Below, piece after piece: positions 38,486 through 41,996 of a DNA stretch of 41,996 nucleotides. The DNA is taken from positions 1 through 41,996 of the forward strand of contig PMBR01000087.1 in NCBI GenBank assembly GCA_003152995.1, read 5' to 3'. A program made the translations under genes and the position numbers. Each line of letters opens with the position of its first letter. Within the stretch, counting starts at the first letter, position 1. The notes under the pieces are model-generated. The model saw only the letters and a program-made list of their open reading frames with translations, was not told where the DNA came from and ran no database searches. Source of the stretch: Chloroflexota bacterium (GTDB taxonomy: Bacteria; Chloroflexota; Limnocylindria; Limnocylindrales; CSP1-4).

Positions 38486-40048
38486 CTAGCGCTCTCTTCG
38501 GAGCGAAACCGCTCGACGGTAGGACGCCGCGTACTGGTCCGCGGGACCGGCTTCCCAGGACCAGTCGATCGCCATGCCGCGGTCCTGAAGCTCGGCCCAG
38601 GCGTCGCCGCCGGCGTGGAAGTGCGACATCGCGCGCCGGCACGCCTCGAGCAGGCCGGGCGGCTTTGGAACATCGAAGACGAAGCCCGTTCCCTCGTCGG
38701 GCGAGGCATCGGCGTCGATCACAGTGTCGGCCAGACCGCCGGTTCGGTGGACGATCGCCGGCGTCCCGTAGCGGAGGGCGATCATCTGGCCCTGCCCGCA
38801 CGGCTCGAAGCGCGACGGCATGAGATACAGGTCTGCCCCGGCGTAGATGCGCCGCGCCAGAGCCCGGTCGAAGGTCTCCAGGACCGCGACGGAATCTTTC
38901 CGCTTCGCCGCCAGCGCCCGAAGATCCGCCACGAGCTTTGGATCGCCCGTGCCGAGGACCACGATCCGAGCGCCCTCCACGAGCAGATCCTTCGCCGCCG
39001 CGGCCAGCAAATCGAAGCCCTTCTGCGGATCGAGCCGGCCGATCATGCCCAGCACCGGCCGGCCATCCGCCGGATCGAAGCCGAGTTCGGTCAGCAACGC
39101 GCGGCGGCATTCCGCCTTGCCGGCCAGGTCGCCCCTCGAGTAGTTGGCCGGCAGCGCGTCGTCCGTGGCCGGGTCCCAGATGGCGGTGTCCAGGCCGTTG
39201 AGGATTCCGCCGAAGCGGTGGCCCAGCCCGGCAAGAACACCGTCCATGCCCATCCCGAACGCCGGGGTCAGAACCTCCGCCGCATAGCCGGGGCTGACTG
39301 TGTTGACCAGTTCTGCCCGCTTGACGCCATCGCGCAGGAGCAGCAACCCGTCCTGGTGCGGGCCGATCAGCTGGGCAATCTCGTCCGGGGCGGCGAGGCC
39401 CGCCAGCTGCGCTCGCGAGAGCCAGCCCTGGTAGGCCAGGTTGTGAATCGTGACCATCGCGGCGGCGGCCGAGATCCGGGGATAGCCGGCGTACGCGACG
39501 TCTCGCAGCAGAACGGCCGGCATCGACTGCCAGTCGTGGAGGTGGAGGACGTCGACCGGGCGGTCGTCGTCGAGGAGAGCCTCGAGCGCGGCGCGGCACA
39601 GCAACCCGAAGCGCCAGCCGTTGTCCTCGTAGTCGCCGTTTTCGTCGCCGTAGTAGCCATCGCGATCGAAGGCCGGCGGGTGGTCGACCAGTCGGACGCG
39701 ATAGCCGCGCGCCTCGAACTCGACGAGACGGACCTCCGTGACTCCGTCGGGAGCCCGCGGATCGGGCACGGCCAGAGGGGTGCTGGTCGCATCCTCGGGG
39801 ACGGACACGCCCCGATATCTGGGCAGGAATACGTCAACGGGTCGCTCCACATGGGGCGAGATCCCGCCCGGCGCCTGGCCCATGACACCGCCGGTCCCGA
39901 CCCAGACCTGCGACTGCACGGTGTGTTCGGCAGCCGACTCCGGCTCGCCTATCGCGGCCACCGCCCGTGCCAGCGCATCGACGACGTCCCCCAGCCCGCC
40001 CGTTTTTGCCCACGGCTCGCACTCGGCGGAGATGCAGACGACGCGCAT
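38486..40048 (-). CDS. glgA: Glycogen/starch synthase (GT5)
   Basis: This 520-residue glucosyltransferase has the N-terminal K-T-G-G-L-G-D-V motif for the ADP-glucose phosphate. Its second Rossmann half has G-M-I-G-R-L-D-P-Q-K-G-F-D-L-L and the retaining-enzyme motif F-E-P-C-G-Q-G-Q-M-I-A-L-R-Y-G-T. It elongates alpha-1,4-glucan from ADP-glucose in the cytosol. The ATG at 40048 has AGGAG 7 bases upstream. An insertion of about 20 residues with Val/Gly-rich sequence follows residue 50. It heads the leftward operon with nadB, nadC and nadA, and is divergent from the glucan phosphorylase. Confidence 0.95.
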   Translation of the reverse strand: MRVVCISAECEPWAKTGGLGDVVDALARAVAAIGEPESAAEHTVQSQVWVGTGGVMGQAPGGISPHVERPVDVFLPRYRGVSVPEDATSTPLAVPDPRAPDGVTEVRLVEFEARGYRVRLVDHPPAFDRDGYYGDENGDYEDNGWRFGLLCRAALEALLDDDRPVDVLHLHDWQSMPAVLLRDVAYAGYPRISAAAAMVTIHNLAYQGWLSRAQLAGLAAPDEIAQLIGPHQDGLLLLRDGVKRAELVNTVSPGYAAEVLTPAFGMGMDGVLAGLGHRFGGILNGLDTAIWDPATDDALPANYSRGDLAGKAECRRALLTELGFDPADGRPVLGMIGRLDPQKGFDLLAAAAKDLLVEGARIVVLGTGDPKLVADLRALAAKRKDSVAVLETFDRALARRIYAGADLYLMPSRFEPCGQGQMIALRYGTPAIVHRTGGLADTVIDADASPDEGTGFVFDVPKPPGLLEACRRAMSHFHAGGDAWAELQDRGMAIDWSWEAGPADQYAASYRRAVSLRRER

Positions 40049-40208
40049 CCATTTGCTCCTGTATACGAGACGACGTGCCGGTGTCTCGAGGGCGCCGGCA
40101 GATCGCTGTCGCGTTCCAGTCATGGTAGTCGCACCGGCCCGGCCGAGCATCGCTGAGCCGTCTGTCGGTGGCCGGGAGGCGGACAACGTTGCTCGTTTCG
40201 CCGTCGGA

Positions 40209-40214
40209 TATGAT
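40209..40214 (+). promoter_or_regulatory. TATGAT -10 box of the glucan phosphorylase gene
   Basis: TATGAT lies 9 bases before the ATG at 40224, leaving a leader of at most a few bases. No ribosome site is present. The best -35-like bases (TTGCTC, 40189-40194) are only 14 bases away, so the upstream element is unsure. It lies in the 175-base divergent spacer shared with glgA. Confidence 0.45.
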
Positions 40215-40223
40215 GCGTGGCAG

Positions 40224-41996
40224 ATGGAGCTTGTCCACGTTCCCACTCTACCGGGCGCATCTTTCCGGCTGCCTCCGCAGCTCGAGGGATTGCGCCGGCT
40301 CGCCTACAACATGTGGTGGAGCTGGAACCCGCGGGCGCGGGCACTCTTCAGCCGCATCGACGGCCTGGCGTTCTCCCGCTACCGCAACCCGATCGAGGTC
40401 CTGTCGCAGCCGATCGCCTGGTCGGATCTGCTGGACGACCCGGCCTTCATGGCCGAGTGCAGCCAGGTCCTGGCCGAGTTCGACCGCTACATGGCCGGCG
40501 GCAAGAAGCACTGGTTCAACCGCGAGTACGGCTCCTCGATCAAAGGCCCCATCGCCTATTTCTGCGCCGAGTACGGCTTCCACGAAAGCGTCGGCATCTA
40601 CTCCGGCGGTTTGGGCGTCCTGGCCGGCGACCACATCAAGACGGCCAGCGACATGGCGTTGCCGTTTGTCGGCGTCGGGCTTCTCTACAAGCACGGCTAC
40701 TTCCGCCAGACGATCGATGCCGACGGCCACCAGGAGCACGCCTACCCCGACTACGACCTGAACCGGCTGCCGATCCTGCGCGTCGTGGGCGCAGACGGCG
40801 ATCCCCTCACGGTCCACCTCGAACTCCCGGGACGGATGCTCGCCGCCGCGGTCTGGTGCGCCCAGGTCGGTCGCGTACCGGTGCTTCTGCTGGACACGGA
40901 CATCCCCGACAACGACGAGTCGGACAGGCCGATCACCCACATCCTCTACGTCCGCGGCCGCGAGATGCGCCTCCACCAGGAGCTGGTCCTGGGCGCCGGC
41001 GGCGTGCGCGCCATCAGGGCCCTGGGCATCGAGCCGGTGGTCTGGCACCTCAACGAGGGTCACTCGGCATTCCTTCTGGTAGAGCGCACCCGCGCCCTCG
41101 TCGAGAAGGGAGTGGCGCTGGACGAAGCCCTGGATCGCGTCCGGTCTAACAGCGTCTTCACGATCCACACTCCGGTTTCCGCCGGCAACGAGAGGTTCGA
41201 CGCCGACCTCGTGCGGCGCGTGGCCGGGCCGCTCTACGACGGCGACGGGCGCAAGGGGACCGGGGGCGTCCCGATCGAGCGAGTCCTGGACCTGGCCCGG
41301 GGAGTGGATGGCGACCAGCGCCAGCTGGATATGACGGCCCTGTCGCTGCGCCTCTCCAACACCGCCAACGCCGTCAGCAGGCTCCACAGTGTGACCGCCA
41401 ACAACACCTGGCAGGGCCTGGGCGGAAAACAGATCATCGCCGTGACCAACGGCGTCCACATTCCAACCTGGGTCGGCCAGCCGATAGGCGAATTGTTCGA
41501 GCGGTATCTCGGCGCCCAGCTCGACAGCCTGGATGCCCACAACGGCAGTGAGCACTTCTGGGAGCGGACGGACCAGATCCCCGATGTCGAACTCTGGAGC
41601 GCCCACCAGCGCCAGAAACTCGAACTGATGATCTTCGCCCGGAACCGGCTGCGCCATCAGTTCGCCCGCCACGGCGAGGCGCCCAGCGTGTTGGAGGAGC
41701 TCGAGTCGGTCCTCGATGTCGGCGCCCTGACGATTGGCTTTGCCCGCCGGTTCGCGACCTACAAGCGAGCCGGCCTCATCTTCTCCGATATGGACCGCAT
41801 CTCTCGACTGCTGTGGGACAAGGATCGCCCGGTCCAGATCATCTTCGCCGGCAAGGCTCACCCGGCCGACCGCCCCGGCCAGAGCGTTATTCAGGAGATC
41901 TTCGCTCGCTCGCGCTCGCCCCAGCTACGCGGCCGGGTCTTCATCCTCGAGGACTACGACCTGCGAGTGGCGCGGTTCATGGTCCAGGGCGTGGAC
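40224..41996 (+). CDS. glgP: Alpha-glucan phosphorylase (GT35), N-terminal part
   Basis: The frame is open to the right edge; 591 codons are present of an expected ~850. The N-terminus has the DUF3417-type domain (L-A-Y-N-M-W-W-S-W-N-P), then Y-F-C-A-E-Y-G-F-H-E-S and Y-S-G-G-L-G-V-L-A-G-D-H. Later come V-W-H-L-N-E-G-H-S-A-F and F-T-I-H-T-P-V-S-A-G-N-E, typical of the short bacterial alpha-glucan phosphorylase family. It releases glucose-1-phosphate from glycogen; the PLP lysine lies beyond the window. The divergent position opposite glgA pairs glycogen breakdown with synthesis. The ATG is preceded by a TATGAT box and no ribosome site. Confidence 0.93.
   Translation, partial: MELVHVPTLPGASFRLPPQLEGLRRLAYNMWWSWNPRARALFSRIDGLAFSRYRNPIEVLSQPIAWSDLLDDPAFMAECSQVLAEFDRYMAGGKKHWFNREYGSSIKGPIAYFCAEYGFHESVGIYSGGLGVLAGDHIKTASDMALPFVGVGLLYKHGYFRQTIDADGHQEHAYPDYDLNRLPILRVVGADGDPLTVHLELPGRMLAAAVWCAQVGRVPVLLLDTDIPDNDESDRPITHILYVRGREMRLHQELVLGAGGVRAIRALGIEPVVWHLNEGHSAFLLVERTRALVEKGVALDEALDRVRSNSVFTIHTPVSAGNERFDADLVRRVAGPLYDGDGRKGTGGVPIERVLDLARGVDGDQRQLDMTALSLRLSNTANAVSRLHSVTANNTWQGLGGKQIIAVTNGVHIPTWVGQPIGELFERYLGAQLDSLDAHNGSEHFWERTDQIPDVELWSAHQRQKLELMIFARNRLRHQFARHGEAPSVLEELESVLDVGALTIGFARRFATYKRAGLIFSDMDRISRLLWDKDRPVQIIFAGKAHPADRPGQSVIQEIFARSRSPQLRGRVFILEDYDLRVARFMVQGVD

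Noticed and set aside
37030-40156. Very long rightward open frames opposite nadB and glgA
   Set aside because: Low-complexity Arg/Pro/Ala sequences, antisense to well-conserved enzymes.
40248-41861. 537-residue leftward open frame at the right end
   Set aside because: Antisense to the glucan phosphorylase, whose motifs are unmistakable.

Overview
The window is high-GC bacterial DNA with many GTG and TTG starts, dense gene packing and frequent 1-4 base stop/start overlaps. Gene content (fused CopC-CopD, an ABC-type binding lipoprotein, a DUF4386 remnant, divergent glgP/glgA, ECF sigma pair) and apparently leaderless starts (a TAnnnT box exactly 6 bases before the start codon) point to a Gram-positive-like high-GC lineage, most plausibly Chloroflexota, with Actinobacteriota as the alternative. 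No rRNA or marker gene fixes this, so the assignment is tentative. No CRISPR array or replication origin was seen.

Layout. 1-8357: a cut-off DUF4386 protein, an FAD oxidoreductase, a MarR/DHA2-efflux operon with a large dyad over the marR start, a secreted lactonase-like propeller, an OmpR-type two-component system and a DUF2255 protein. 8586-12608: a small tRNA-Gly-anchored island. An intact tRNA-Gly(TCC) at 12533-12608 is followed on its 3' side by two further copies of its 3' end (8586-8632; 9250-9358). They delimit a ~0.65 kb cassette with one VOC gene and a ~3.3 kb cassette with a tyrosine integrase, an Imm8-like immunity gene and three unknown genes. The middle copy is a nearly complete tRNA broken by a 33-base hairpin. 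12609-16593: a PPOX remnant, a run of small stress/metabolite genes under an AraC regulator, and an ECF sigma factor with a membrane partner. 16613-23416: a block of membrane and exported proteins centred on CopC-CopD, continuing into two lipoproteins (one an orphan ABC substrate-binding protein), a CPBP protease and a membrane-anchored protein. 23579-25249: a secreted metallophosphoesterase and the broken C-terminus of a repeat-rich surface protein.

25491-34920: individual metabolic and unknown genes. These are a MenC-like enolase-superfamily enzyme, a thioredoxin-reductase-like flavoprotein, two paralogous two-TM proteins flanking a RecB-like Fe-S nuclease and a DUF3224 protein, mgsA with a Gfo/Idh/MocA oxidoreductase, and a dCMP deaminase. 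35064-40048: a compact minus-strand operon glgA-nadB-nadC-nadA (glycogen synthase plus de novo NAD synthesis), divergent from an alpha-glucan phosphorylase that runs off the window. The most unusual signals are the tandem tRNA-Gly cassettes and the leaderless start pattern. Next come the paired copper-type proteins predicted to expose an N-terminal histidine, and the possible ATA start of the sigma factor.
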